A stretch of 52,997 nucleotides of DNA. Source: Bacillus sp. REN3. Its GTDB lineage: Bacteria; Bacillota; Bacilli; Bacillales; Cytobacillaceae. The stretch is from positions 1 through 52,997 of the forward strand of contig NZ_JAERSD010000028.1 in the NCBI RefSeq assembly GCF_017912555.1, given 5' to 3'. A model generated the notes under the pieces. The model made no database searches. It saw nothing but the letters and a program-made list of their open reading frames with translations, and was not told where the DNA came from. Shown in pieces: positions 16,311 to 24,986 of this stretch. Every line of letters starts with the position of its first letter. The stretch's first letter is position 1. The translations under genes were made by a program, and so were the position numbers.

Positions 16311-16380
16311 TTTACAAGCAGCAGTCAAATTAACCTGCCATCTTTTTCAGTACAAGGATCACCTAAATAAATCATCATTC

Positions 16381-16415
16381 AGCAGCATCCTGTTTGACAA
16401 GGGTGCTGCTTTTTG
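16381..16415 (+). terminator. Rho-independent terminator
   Basis: AGCAGCATCCT pairs with AGGGTGCTGCT around GTTTGACA, followed by TTTTT. It separates the GntR region from the promoter of the sugar locus 17 bases later. Confidence 0.9.
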
Positions 16416-16431
16416 ATTTTTCAGAATAATA

Positions 16432-16481
16432 TTGAAATGGAATCCGAAAAAGGATAAGATTTATATGAACCAGATATGAAC
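16432..16481 (+). promoter_or_regulatory. Promoter 1 of the sugar locus with operator
   Basis: TTGAAA (16432-16437) and TAAGAT (16455-16460) are 17 bp apart. Directly after the -10 lies TTATATGAACCAGATATGAAC (16461-16481), in which ATATGAAC is repeated with an 11-bp period. The 15-bp word GAACCAGATATGAAC recurs exactly after the -10 of promoter 2 (22636-22650). The position at the transcription start suits a repressor, most likely the GntR/SBP fusion encoded at 25830-27245. Confidence 0.8.
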
Positions 16482-16593
16482 TAGGAGTTCGTAGTTTTCA
16501 ACTTCCTTTTTCCTCGTGTGTGTTTGGCGTTCTCACCTTGATAAAACATTTATTTTGGCAAGAAAAAATCCATTTGAGTATGTGAGGTGTCCC

Positions 16594-17541
16594 ATGAAAT
16601 TAATTGACCTGGATTTAATTCATCTAAAGAGTTTGACTGAACTTTGGAATCGTGAAATTGGCAGGGACTTTCCAATGAAGGAGGAGCTTCTGAAGCAAAA
16701 TAGCTTTAATGACGAAAATGTTTTAGCTGAAGGTTCTAAAATTGCGACTGATCAACAAGGAAACATCCTTGGATTCGTGGTTTCTAAAAAAGTCAAGGAA
16801 GGAAGCGCCTTAGTCCCGGGGGGCTCAGGGTGGATACAGGTATTATTGGTCGATTCACGCTGGAGGGATCAAGGGGTTGGCACTGCTTTGCTCGATGCTG
16901 CTGAAAGCGCTTTAAAGAATGCCGGGACGGAAACAGTTCATCTTGGAGGAGATCCTTGGCACTATTTTCCTGGCATTCCAAAGACATATATTGGTGTCAA
17001 GGAGTGGTTCAGAGCCAAAGGCTACGAGGAAATCGATTCCGTAAGTGATCTTTTATGTGATCTGACAAAAATAAAGTCCACGAACCCTGAGGGTGAGCCA
17101 TCCATTAAGGTTCTCTCGCCTAACGAAAAAGAAGAATTCGTGGCTTTTTTGCACCTTCGTTTTCCAGGAAGATGGGAATATGAGGCAATTGAATATTTTA
17201 ATAAAGGAGGGACTGGGCGGGAGTATGCCATTATGAAACTGCATGGAAATATTATTGGGTTCATCCGAATTAACGATACCAATTCTTCCATCATTGGACC
17301 GAATGTGGCCTGGAGCGCATTGCTTGATGGAAAAAATGGCGGTATTGGCCCCCTTGCCATCGCGGAGAGCGAACGAGGAAATGGTTACGGATTGGAACTT
17401 GTGTTAGGCGGACTTCGGATTTTAAAGGAGAGGGGGGCGAGTAAAGCGGTGATCGACTGGACAGAAAAAATCGATTTCTACAGAAAGACCGGTGCGGAGA
17501 TTTGGAAGAGTTACAACCCATTCAAAAAGGTGTTGGAATAA
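16594..17541 (+). CDS. Tandem-domain GNAT acetyltransferase
   Basis: A 315-residue protein with two GNAT folds. The first has the acetyl-CoA loop in 'VDSRWRDQGVGTALLDAAESAL' (about 85-106). The second has 'GPLAIAESERGNGYGLELVLGGL' near residue 250. ATG 16594 follows GTGAGGTG. It is the first gene behind promoter 1, 22 bases ahead of the isomerase gene, so it belongs to the sugar locus. It may acetylate an amino sugar or a product amine (inference). A decayed copy of its second domain lies at 40548-40727. Confidence 0.8.
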   Translation: MKLIDLDLIHLKSLTELWNREIGRDFPMKEELLKQNSFNDENVLAEGSKIATDQQGNILGFVVSKKVKEGSALVPGGSGWIQVLLVDSRWRDQGVGTALLDAAESALKNAGTETVHLGGDPWHYFPGIPKTYIGVKEWFRAKGYEEIDSVSDLLCDLTKIKSTNPEGEPSIKVLSPNEKEEFVAFLHLRFPGRWEYEAIEYFNKGGTGREYAIMKLHGNIIGFIRINDTNSSIIGPNVAWSALLDGKNGGIGPLAIAESERGNGYGLELVLGGLRILKERGASKAVIDWTEKIDFYRKTGAEIWKSYNPFKKVLE

Positions 17542-17563
17542 AACGGAAAGAAGAGGTGACCAA

Positions 17564-18427
17564 ATGAAATTCGGGGTTAGTTCATACAGCTTATACCAGG
17601 CAATGCAACAGGGGCAAATGTCCTTTCTCGAAGCGATTGATTGGGTTAAAGGAATTGGAGGAGAACACTTTGAGGTGGTTCCTCTTGGCTTTGACTTACT
17701 TGAAAACGCTTCACTTGTCAAAGAAATCCGGAAAAAAGCAGAAGACGAAGGGATTGAGTTATCCAACTATGCCATTGGTGCCGATTTCCTAAAGGATGAT
17801 CCAGATGAAGTCCAACTGGAGATCGAAAGAGTAAAAAAACATGTGGATATCGCACATGAACTGGGAGTCAAATTCATGCGCCATGATGTGGCATCCAGGC
17901 CGCCTGCAGAAGCCACAATTGTAAACTTCATTGACGATTTGCCAGTCCTTGCGGAAGCGTGCAGGGAGATCGCAGACCATGCACGATCATACGGCATTGT
18001 GACAAGTGTTGAAAACCATGGTTTCTATGTGCAGTCAAGTGATCGAGTCCAACTTTTGGTACATAAGGTTGGGCGTCCTAATTTCCGTACCACCCTTGAT
18101 GTCGGGAATTTCTTATGTGCAGATGAAGATCCGGTATCAGCAGTTAAAAATAATATCTCCCTTGCTTCTATGGTTCATGTTAAGGATTTTTACCATCGTC
18201 CTGACGATCGGGATCCGGGTGAAGGCTGGTTCAGGACCACAGCTGGAAATTTCCTGAGAGGTGCGATAACCGGGCAAGGCGATCTGGATTTGCGCCAAAT
18301 CTTAAAAATCATTAAAAAATCAGGGTATGATGGCTATTTATCGTTGGAGTTTGAAGGTCTGGAAGAATGCAGGTTTGGTACGAGAGTTGGATTTGAGAAT
18401 TTAAGACGGATATGGCAAGAGGTATAG
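17564..18427 (+). CDS. Sugar phosphate isomerase/epimerase (xylose isomerase-like TIM barrel)
   Basis: A 287-residue TIM barrel of the AP-endonuclease-2/xylose-isomerase-like superfamily. Likely metal ligands are Glu in VENHG, Asp in LDVGN, His in VHVKD and Glu in LSLEFEG. The family includes epimerases, dehydratases and, in some glycan loci, enzymes acting on 3-keto-glycosides. AGAGGTGA precedes the ATG. Four bases separate it from the Gfo/Idh/MocA gene, and this pairing suggests the two act in sequence on one oxidised sugar (inference). Confidence 0.85.
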   Translation: MKFGVSSYSLYQAMQQGQMSFLEAIDWVKGIGGEHFEVVPLGFDLLENASLVKEIRKKAEDEGIELSNYAIGADFLKDDPDEVQLEIERVKKHVDIAHELGVKFMRHDVASRPPAEATIVNFIDDLPVLAEACREIADHARSYGIVTSVENHGFYVQSSDRVQLLVHKVGRPNFRTTLDVGNFLCADEDPVSAVKNNISLASMVHVKDFYHRPDDRDPGEGWFRTTAGNFLRGAITGQGDLDLRQILKIIKKSGYDGYLSLEFEGLEECRFGTRVGFENLRRIWQEV

Positions 18428-18431
18428 GAAG

Positions 18432-19496
18432 ATGGCATCCAGCAAATTAAAAATAGGAATGGTCGGAGGAGGCTCCATTTCGGATCTTCATTTGGAGGCA
18501 TATTCTGCTCATTCAAACTCTTCCATAATCGGAATCTGTGACAGAAACCTGGAGCGGGCCAGGGCCAAAGCAGAATCGTATCAGGCTCCCTTTTTTTGCA
18601 GTGATCATCATCACCTGCTTGCACAGCCAGAAATAGATGCGGTTGTCATTTGCACCTGGAACCATACCCATGCTGACATTGCTATTTCGGCTCTCGAGGC
18701 AGGAAAGCATGTGTTTGTCGAAAAGCCGCTCAGCACAAATCTTGAAGATGCGCTCCGTATTCAGAATGCAGTCAAAAGTACCGGGAAAAAACTTCAGGTT
18801 GGATTTGTGCGAAGGTTCGATCCCAACGTCCAGGTGTTAAGGAAGTTCATTGCGGCGGGTGACCTCGGGGAGATTTATTATGCAAAGGCCTCTGCATTAC
18901 GAAGACTTGGCAATCCAGGAGGATGGTTCGCGAAGAAAGAAATTTCAGGGGGAGGGCCATTGATTGATACAGGGATCCATGTCATTGATACGTGCTGGTA
19001 CTTAATGGGGAGGCCAAAGGCTGTTTCTGTTAGTGGCAATACATATTATTCCCTTGGAAGCCGGGCTAATGTAGAAAATCTCTCTTTTTACAAAGCCGCT
19101 GATTATGACCCAGCAACAAATGATGTGGAGGATATGGCAAATGCCCTGATCCGCTTTGAAAATGGGGCATCACTTTTCATTGATACAAGCTATACCCTCC
19201 ATGCCAGGGAAAATGTTGTATCAATGAAACTTTATGGTGAACACGGAGGAGCTGAAATCGAACCGGAATTTTGGATGGTCAGCGAAAAACATGGCACGAT
19301 TTTAAATGTACAGCCCCAGACAGATTACCTAAGGTTAAATATTAAACAAGCTTTTGAGAATCAGGTAAATCATTTTATCGAATATTGCTTGCATGATAAA
19401 ACAACCGAAGCTCCGGTCGAAGATGGAGTGGAAATAATGAGGGTCCTTTCAGCAATTTATGAATCTGGCCGCACAGGCAAAGAAATAGTTCTTTAA
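18432..19496 (+). CDS. Gfo/Idh/MocA family oxidoreductase
   Basis: A 354-residue NAD(P)-dependent sugar oxidoreductase. The N-terminal Rossmann domain has 'IGMVGGGSISDLH', and EKPLS carries the conserved catalytic-site Lys. The C-terminal domain has 'GGGPLIDTGIHVIDTCWYLMG', with the expected Asp and His. It closely resembles the product of 28308-29372, with long identical stretches such as LGNPGGWFA and FYKAADYDP, so the two are paralogues. The family oxidises or reduces sugar hydroxyls, often at C3. Confidence 0.88.
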   Translation: MASSKLKIGMVGGGSISDLHLEAYSAHSNSSIIGICDRNLERARAKAESYQAPFFCSDHHHLLAQPEIDAVVICTWNHTHADIAISALEAGKHVFVEKPLSTNLEDALRIQNAVKSTGKKLQVGFVRRFDPNVQVLRKFIAAGDLGEIYYAKASALRRLGNPGGWFAKKEISGGGPLIDTGIHVIDTCWYLMGRPKAVSVSGNTYYSLGSRANVENLSFYKAADYDPATNDVEDMANALIRFENGASLFIDTSYTLHARENVVSMKLYGEHGGAEIEPEFWMVSEKHGTILNVQPQTDYLRLNIKQAFENQVNHFIEYCLHDKTTEAPVEDGVEIMRVLSAIYESGRTGKEIVL

Positions 19497-19517
19497 TGAT
19501 AGAAAGGGGGAAAAGTA

Positions 19518-22250
19518 TTGTTCAGATCTGTTCTTTTTAAAATAGGTGTTTCAGCCATTGTTTTCTCATTGGCTCTCCCTGCTGCCAGCCAGCATGGCTT
19601 TGCAGACAGCCAAAAAAAGGAAGGTTATTCCAGTTACTATATTGAAAATGCTGGATTCGAAGATAGCGAGTCTTTAGCTGGATGGAAAGAGACATTTGGT
19701 AAGGGGGCGTTTGCCGTTGATCCAGCCAAATCTTCGGAAGGGAAACAGAGTCTTAAGGTGGAGGACCGCCTGGATGGACAATCAGCTGGATTAAGCAGCA
19801 GCCAAGCTTCTGTTACACCTGGACAATATTACCGATTCGACGCTGATTTAAGTCTGGAAAAAGGGACACTCAGTCTTTACTTGCTGTATCTTGATCATCA
19901 GGGAAAAGAAATCGGTAGGTTCACAGAAACTGTGAAAGCTAGTAATATGCCGACAGGGGAGTGGATGAAAGGAAGTGTCAGCGGGAAGGCGCCACACGGC
20001 GCAGTAAGCGCTGAATTGCTGATTTACTCAGGAGTTTCATCTGTAACGACAGCCAATGTTGATAATGTGCATTTCTCCTGGGAACCGCAGCTGGATCTCA
20101 AAGTTGGGGAATCTGTAGATCTGGGAGAAGCAGTCAAAGCTTCCCTGAATTCTTCTGCGGCATTTTCATCAAGTGAGAACGGCAGGAGTGAAATTTATTT
20201 TGCAGTTAATGGTGTTCCTGCCACCTTCTATGCAATTGATGGAGAAACTGGAGAAAAGATTTTCTCGCAGGCGATTCCTCGTACAGATACTATTTGGGCA
20301 ACGACTGTCGGAAGCGATGGGAATGTCTATTTCGCCGGCACGGAAGACGGGATTCTGTATCGATATTTGCCTCATGAGAAAAGAATTGAGAACCTTGGGA
20401 AAAACCCTTCCGACAATTGGGTTTGGGATCTTGAAATGAGCGAAGATGGAAAGGTATATGGAGCGACATATCCTAACGCAAAGGTATTTGAATTTGATAT
20501 CAATACAGGGACATTCGCGGATCTCGGGACTTTTAAAGAAGGCCAGAAATATGCCCGGGGGCTTGGCCTTTCTGGAGACTATCTTTACGTCGGGATAGGG
20601 ACTACCGCATATGTAACCCGCATGAACCTGAAAACGGGAGAGAAGGAAGAGGTGAAGATCCCGATTTCAGGTCAAAATAATTCGATTGCCAATATAGAGG
20701 CATATGGCGGCAAATTGTTTATCCGTGCAGGAGGGTCTACCCTCTATGTACTGGATGAAGGGACCCTTGAGCACATCAATACGATTAAATACAAAGGAGA
20801 AATATCCCCGCCATCTCCGAAGAATGGCGATGATATGTATTACATTTTTGGTTCAGATCTATATCGCTATAGTCTAACAGAAAACAGAAGTGTGAAAATA
20901 GAAGGATTACCCGATCTGGACTATACCACTAGAAAGTTGGACTGGATAAAGGCAGGCAGCGGGTATGTCCTTGGGATTGTAACTGGTTTTTCAGAGTACT
21001 TACAATACAATCCTGATAAAAATGAAGTTACTGCCATTTTCCCTGAAATTGAGCCGCAAGGGGTCCCCGTACAGTCACTTGAAAAGGGGTTTGACGGAAG
21101 GTTGTACCTGGGCGGCTATCATCGTGGCATGAGCATTTTTGATATGGATAAGGAGGAAATCACCCACAACCTGAGCTGGATGCCGCAGCCTGAAGGAATG
21201 GGATTCCTGAATGGAAAAGTATATTTCGGAACTTATGGTGGTGCAAAGATTTATCAATATGATCCTGAAAAGCCCCTGGACTTTGGAGAAAGTCCAAGCC
21301 ATAATCCAGGATTGGCTTACGATATTGAGGAATTCCAGGACCGTCCGTTTACTTTTGCATCGGGTGACAACAAACTCTTTATCGGCACCATTCCTGGTTA
21401 TGGGGAGTTAGGCGGTGCATTGACAGTTTACGATGAAGGATCAGGAGAATGGAGCGTCACTCGAAACTTGGTAAAAAATCAAAGCATAGTTGGACTTGCT
21501 TTTAAAGATGGGCTCCTGTTTGGAGGCACATCTGTATGGGGAGGAGGAGGCAGTGATCCTGAAAGCCAGGAGGCGAAAGTCTTTGTTTGGGATGCGGTGA
21601 AAGGAGAAAAAGTAGCCGAATTCACACCAGACACCCCCGGTATAGATACCCCGCCCAAAATGATCGGCGAGTTATCATTCGGACCTGATGGTCTCCTGTG
21701 GGGAGCTGTGGACGGAACGATTTTTGCGATGGATCCGGCGACCTACCAAGTAGTTAAAAGCAAACTGATCTATCCGAGCACTTATGCAGCCAGTAAATGG
21801 AGGCCCATTTTCTTAAGGTGGGGTACTGACGGTCTTTTATATACTACACTGGGCAGGAAATTAACCGTTTTGGATCCTGATTCGATGGCTCATGTAAAAG
21901 TAATGGATAATGTACATTTAATGGACATAGGAGATGACGGATATGTATATTACGCATCTGGCTCCCACCTGTTCAAATTGGCAATCTCCAGGTCGAGGAT
22001 AAATATTGAGAGACTTCAGGAATTGATTGATCATTATCGCCAGGAAGGTGATATTCAGGAAGCCCTCTACAGACAATTATCCAATGATTTTACACAAGCA
22101 GCCTATTTTGTAAACGCTGGATCGAAGGAAAAGGCAGCGCAATTCATTGAAAAGGCGATAGGGGAAGTGAGGAAAGACAGTTCAGAAAAGCTGTTATCCG
22201 AAGACGCAAAAACTGTTTTGCTGGCCAGCTTGAAACTAGTCAGCTATTAA
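19518..22250 (+). CDS. Secreted beta-propeller protein with N-terminal CBM-like and C-terminal FIMAH domains
   Basis: A 910-residue exported protein: a signal peptide (about 1-30, ending near SQHGFADS) and a jelly-roll domain like CBM4/9 (about 40-195, 'YIENAGFEDSESLAGWKE'). A long region of propeller blades follows (about 210-820, repeated units such as GSDGNVYFAGTEDGILYRY). The final 75 residues ('LIDHYRQEGDIQEALYRQLSND') match a FIMAH helical domain. The architecture recalls propeller polysaccharide lyases or exo-acting enzymes, but I see no diagnostic catalytic residues. As the last gene of unit 1 and its only exported protein, it probably binds or cuts the polymer outside the cell. The start is TTG behind AAAGGGGG. 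Confidence 0.75.
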   Translation: MFRSVLFKIGVSAIVFSLALPAASQHGFADSQKKEGYSSYYIENAGFEDSESLAGWKETFGKGAFAVDPAKSSEGKQSLKVEDRLDGQSAGLSSSQASVTPGQYYRFDADLSLEKGTLSLYLLYLDHQGKEIGRFTETVKASNMPTGEWMKGSVSGKAPHGAVSAELLIYSGVSSVTTANVDNVHFSWEPQLDLKVGESVDLGEAVKASLNSSAAFSSSENGRSEIYFAVNGVPATFYAIDGETGEKIFSQAIPRTDTIWATTVGSDGNVYFAGTEDGILYRYLPHEKRIENLGKNPSDNWVWDLEMSEDGKVYGATYPNAKVFEFDINTGTFADLGTFKEGQKYARGLGLSGDYLYVGIGTTAYVTRMNLKTGEKEEVKIPISGQNNSIANIEAYGGKLFIRAGGSTLYVLDEGTLEHINTIKYKGEISPPSPKNGDDMYYIFGSDLYRYSLTENRSVKIEGLPDLDYTTRKLDWIKAGSGYVLGIVTGFSEYLQYNPDKNEVTAIFPEIEPQGVPVQSLEKGFDGRLYLGGYHRGMSIFDMDKEEITHNLSWMPQPEGMGFLNGKVYFGTYGGAKIYQYDPEKPLDFGESPSHNPGLAYDIEEFQDRPFTFASGDNKLFIGTIPGYGELGGALTVYDEGSGEWSVTRNLVKNQSIVGLAFKDGLLFGGTSVWGGGGSDPESQEAKVFVWDAVKGEKVAEFTPDTPGIDTPPKMIGELSFGPDGLLWGAVDGTIFAMDPATYQVVKSKLIYPSTYAASKWRPIFLRWGTDGLLYTTLGRKLTVLDPDSMAHVKVMDNVHLMDIGDDGYVYYASGSHLFKLAISRSRINIERLQELIDHYRQEGDIQEALYRQLSNDFTQAAYFVNAGSKEKAAQFIEKAIGEVRKDSSEKLLSEDAKTVLLASLKLVSY

Positions 22251-22255
22251 TGATC

Positions 22256-22291
22256 GCCTGGCCGGGGAAGTTCCGGCATCCCCGGCCAGGC
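22256..22291 (+). terminator. Strong GC hairpin after unit 1
   Basis: GCCTGGCCGGGG and CCCCGGCCAGGC are perfect 12-bp arms with a 12-base loop, six bases after the stop codon of the propeller gene. There is no T run, so it may mainly protect the mRNA 3' end or pause polymerase. Confidence 0.6.
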
Positions 22292-22597
22292 ATCGTCAAT
22301 TTAATGGCAATCGGAATTTTTAACTGTTGTTAACCCATGGGAGCGGGGGCTCACAGCATTTTTAAGGAGAAGCCAGCTGATAGAACTTGAACATGAGAAA
22401 ATGCTTGAACAAAAACCGCCCTGTCCTCAACGGAAAAGTCTTTCGGTAAGCGGAAAAACACGTAAAGTTTTCCAGATGGAAACCCTGGGTCATAACTAGT
22501 TAATATATTCATTCTCTCATTTTTTTAGATACAAAGCCCAGTATTATAAAGAAATAAAAAAACACGAATGAATTTTCTAAATATTTAATAAAGTGTA
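22292..22597. other. Gene-free spacer between the two sugar operons
   Basis: I see no coding frame with a ribosome binding site and no convincing structure. The right end becomes AT-rich just before promoter 2. Confidence 0.5.
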
Positions 22598-22650
22598 TTG
22601 ACAACTTGAAACCGCTTTCGTATTATAAATTATAAGAACCAGATATGAAC
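22598..22650 (+). promoter_or_regulatory. Promoter 2 of the sugar locus with cre box and operator
   Basis: A perfect TTGACA (22598-22603) and TATTAT (22621-22626) are 17 bp apart. Between them TGAAACCGCTTTCG (22607-22620) matches the CcpA cre consensus TGWAANCGNTNWCA at 13 of 14 positions. After the -10 comes TTATAAGAACCAGATATGAAC, sharing GAACCAGATATGAAC with promoter 1. The layout predicts CcpA repression in rich sugar plus local induction. Confidence 0.88.
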
Positions 22651-22667
22651 CAATAAGGAGGAAGAGT

Positions 22668-23945
22668 ATGAGGGGGAAAAAGTTTTTTGCTTTAATTATT
22701 GCGATGGTTGTCATGCTGGTGGTATCGGCCTGTTCCAAAGACAGTGCCACTACTGGCAGCAAAGACAGCAAAGCTGGGAAAAAGTCAGGTGAACTTACAG
22801 TCTGGGTGCATCCATACGTAGGCAAGGATCTGAAGGATAAGCAAACTGCCGTGTTTAAACAAATGGCAGATTCTTTCAACAAGGAATATCCTGATGTTAA
22901 AGTGAAGTTTGAAGAGATTCCATGGGCAAATAGAGAACAAAAAATCCTGACAGCTTTGGCTGCTGGACAAGGGCCGGATGTATTTTACCTCATCCCCGAT
23001 ATGATGGGACAATTTGCGGAAAAGGGAGTCTTGACTCCAATCACTGAGTTGCTTGGTGATGATTTGGACAAAGAAGATTTTCCGGAAAGCTCATTGGAGG
23101 CTGTTACATATAAAGAAGATTTATTCGGCCTGCCAATTCTCCATGAAGTCAGGGCAAATGTGTATAATACGAAAATCCTTGAGGAAATAGGCGGCAGCAA
23201 AGATGCGGTACCAACAACTTGGGAAGAATTTGATGCCCTGGCCAAAAAGGCAGTCGAAAAAGGATATTATGCCCGAGGCTTTGAAGGCGGAAATACGCTG
23301 AATGCAACGCTTTATCCTATCTTATGGCAGGCTGGCGGAGACATCATTGATGAAAAGGGCAAAGTGGTCATCAACAGTCCTGAAGGTGTAAAAGCATTCG
23401 AAAGAATCAATGACTGGTATACAAAAGGGTGGATTCCCAAGGATTCAATCAATACACTTGATCATTTTGACCAATTCCTAGAAGGCAAATCTTTTTCCTC
23501 GGGAGCAACTGGTTTAACATTAAGTACTTTGAAAGAAAGAGACTTCAAAGATTATATACTGGGTCCTCCTTTAAAAGGTGAAGAGCAGCTGACCTTCGGA
23601 ACCACGGGGATGTTTGTAGTCCCTTCCAATAGCGATAACAAGGAAGCGGCGGCTCAATTGATCAAGCATATGACGAACAGTGAGAACTCAAAGGCGTTTA
23701 ATGAACTGACAAAATATATCCCTCCAAGGAAATCTGCGGCTACGCTTTATGATAATGACCCAGAAATGAAGCAAATGACCGAATGGGTCAAATATACAAA
23801 GCCGGGAGTCATCCATCCGGTTGCCCGCGATATATTGCCAAAGGTTCAAGCTGAATTGCAGGCGATGCTAGAGGGAGCCAAATCCCCTAAAGAAGCAGCA
23901 GATGCGGCGGCTGAGGCGATTCAAGCAGAAATTGACAAGCAGTAA
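22668..23945 (+). CDS. Sugar ABC transporter solute-binding lipoprotein
   Basis: A 425-residue extracellular solute-binding protein of family 1. The lipobox VVSAC places the lipidated cysteine at 22. 'LTVWVHPYVG', 'GQGPDVFYLIPDMMGQFAEKG' and 'PTTWEEFDALAKKA' are typical of carbohydrate-binding members. It delivers the sugar to the permeases encoded next. AAGGAGG precedes the ATG. No ATP-binding subunit is encoded in this window's locus, so a shared MsmX-like ATPase elsewhere must power the importer (known for Bacillus sugar importers, inferred here). Confidence 0.9.
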   Translation: MRGKKFFALIIAMVVMLVVSACSKDSATTGSKDSKAGKKSGELTVWVHPYVGKDLKDKQTAVFKQMADSFNKEYPDVKVKFEEIPWANREQKILTALAAGQGPDVFYLIPDMMGQFAEKGVLTPITELLGDDLDKEDFPESSLEAVTYKEDLFGLPILHEVRANVYNTKILEEIGGSKDAVPTTWEEFDALAKKAVEKGYYARGFEGGNTLNATLYPILWQAGGDIIDEKGKVVINSPEGVKAFERINDWYTKGWIPKDSINTLDHFDQFLEGKSFSSGATGLTLSTLKERDFKDYILGPPLKGEEQLTFGTTGMFVVPSNSDNKEAAAQLIKHMTNSENSKAFNELTKYIPPRKSAATLYDNDPEMKQMTEWVKYTKPGVIHPVARDILPKVQAELQAMLEGAKSPKEAADAAAEAIQAEIDKQ

Positions 23946-23953
23946 GCCTTTTC

Positions 23954-23981
23954 GAGAGGAGAAATGTAAATTTCTCCTCTC
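23954..23981 (+). other. Intercistronic hairpin between binding protein and permease
   Basis: GAGAGGAGAAAT and ATTTCTCCTCTC are perfect 12-bp arms around GTAA. The tail has few T's. Such hairpins commonly protect the upstream mRNA so that the binding protein is made in excess over the permeases. Confidence 0.75.
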
Positions 23982-24018
23982 TCTTTGCCAAAAAACAGTA
24001 CCGAAGGAGGAGGACCTT

Positions 24019-24969
24019 TTGGAGAACAAAGTTGATTTGAGTTACCCTCCTGATCATCAGAGGATACATACTCTTTCACGAAGAGAAAGACTTAAGAAAA
24101 ACTGGGATAAATATGGTTTGGTCTATATTTTCCTTATTCCGATTCTTATCCATTTTGCGATTTTTCAGTTGTTCCCTATACTATTCAGCTTTGTGCTCAC
24201 TTTTACTAACTGGCCGGTAATTGGGGAGCCGAAATTTGTCGGGTTAAAAAACTGGCTTGGTCTTTTCAATGACCCGCTTGCCTGGAAAGCGCTATGGAAT
24301 ACAATCATGTTTTCCTTCTATTACATAATCCCTACGATGGCCTTGGGCTTGATCCTGGCTCTTTTGATCAATAGCGGAAAACTTGGTACAGGCTTTTTCA
24401 AAGGCTTGTTTTTCCTGCCTGTCGTAACCTCATTCGTAGTAATCTCGGGTATTTGGTCCTGGCTGTTCAAAGGGACCAGTGATGGATTCATCAACACTCT
24501 TTTGAATTATCTAGGGATTGGACCCCAACTGTTTTTATCCGATTCCAGCCAGGCGTTAATTGTGTTGGCGGGTCTGTCCATTTTCAAAGTGTGCGGTAGC
24601 ACGATGATATACTATTATGCGGGATTGCAATCGGTTCCTGAAGAATTATATGAAGCTGCAAGAATAGATGGGGCATCATCATGGAAAACATTTTGGAAAA
24701 TCACTTTTCCCCTGCTTTTGCCGATTCACTTCTACGTAGCGATCATAACAACAATCGGTTCATTCCAGATCTTTGACTCGGCATTCCTCTTAACCTCCGG
24801 CGGGCCAAGTCATTCAACGACGACAATTGTCTATTACCTCTATCAGGAAGGCTTCACCTCATTGCGTTTGGGGTATGCAAGTGTTCTGGCATATGTACTG
24901 TTCTTTATCATTTTCTTCATTTCCCTCATTCAAAAGAAGTATATGGGTAAGGAAGTCAGCTACAAATAA
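24019..24969 (+). CDS. Sugar ABC transporter permease (MalF/UgpA type)
   Basis: A 316-residue integral membrane protein with six helices. The conserved EAA loop reads 'EELYEAARIDGASSWKTFWKITFPLL' near residue 210. TTG 24019 is chosen as start because GAAGGAGGAGG lies five bases upstream. A longer frame open to 23902 would overlap the binding-protein gene. It forms the translocation channel with the next gene product. Confidence 0.9.
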   Translation: MENKVDLSYPPDHQRIHTLSRRERLKKNWDKYGLVYIFLIPILIHFAIFQLFPILFSFVLTFTNWPVIGEPKFVGLKNWLGLFNDPLAWKALWNTIMFSFYYIIPTMALGLILALLINSGKLGTGFFKGLFFLPVVTSFVVISGIWSWLFKGTSDGFINTLLNYLGIGPQLFLSDSSQALIVLAGLSIFKVCGSTMIYYYAGLQSVPEELYEAARIDGASSWKTFWKITFPLLLPIHFYVAIITTIGSFQIFDSAFLLTSGGPSHSTTTIVYYLYQEGFTSLRLGYASVLAYVLFFIIFFISLIQKKYMGKEVSYK

Positions 24970-24986
24970 TCGGGAGGGGAAGCAAA

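Noticed and set aside
16219-16416. A 65-codon plus-strand frame rich in Ser and Ala
   Set aside because: No ribosome binding site, and it ends inside the terminator at 16381-16415. It is better explained as an intergenic GC-rich element.
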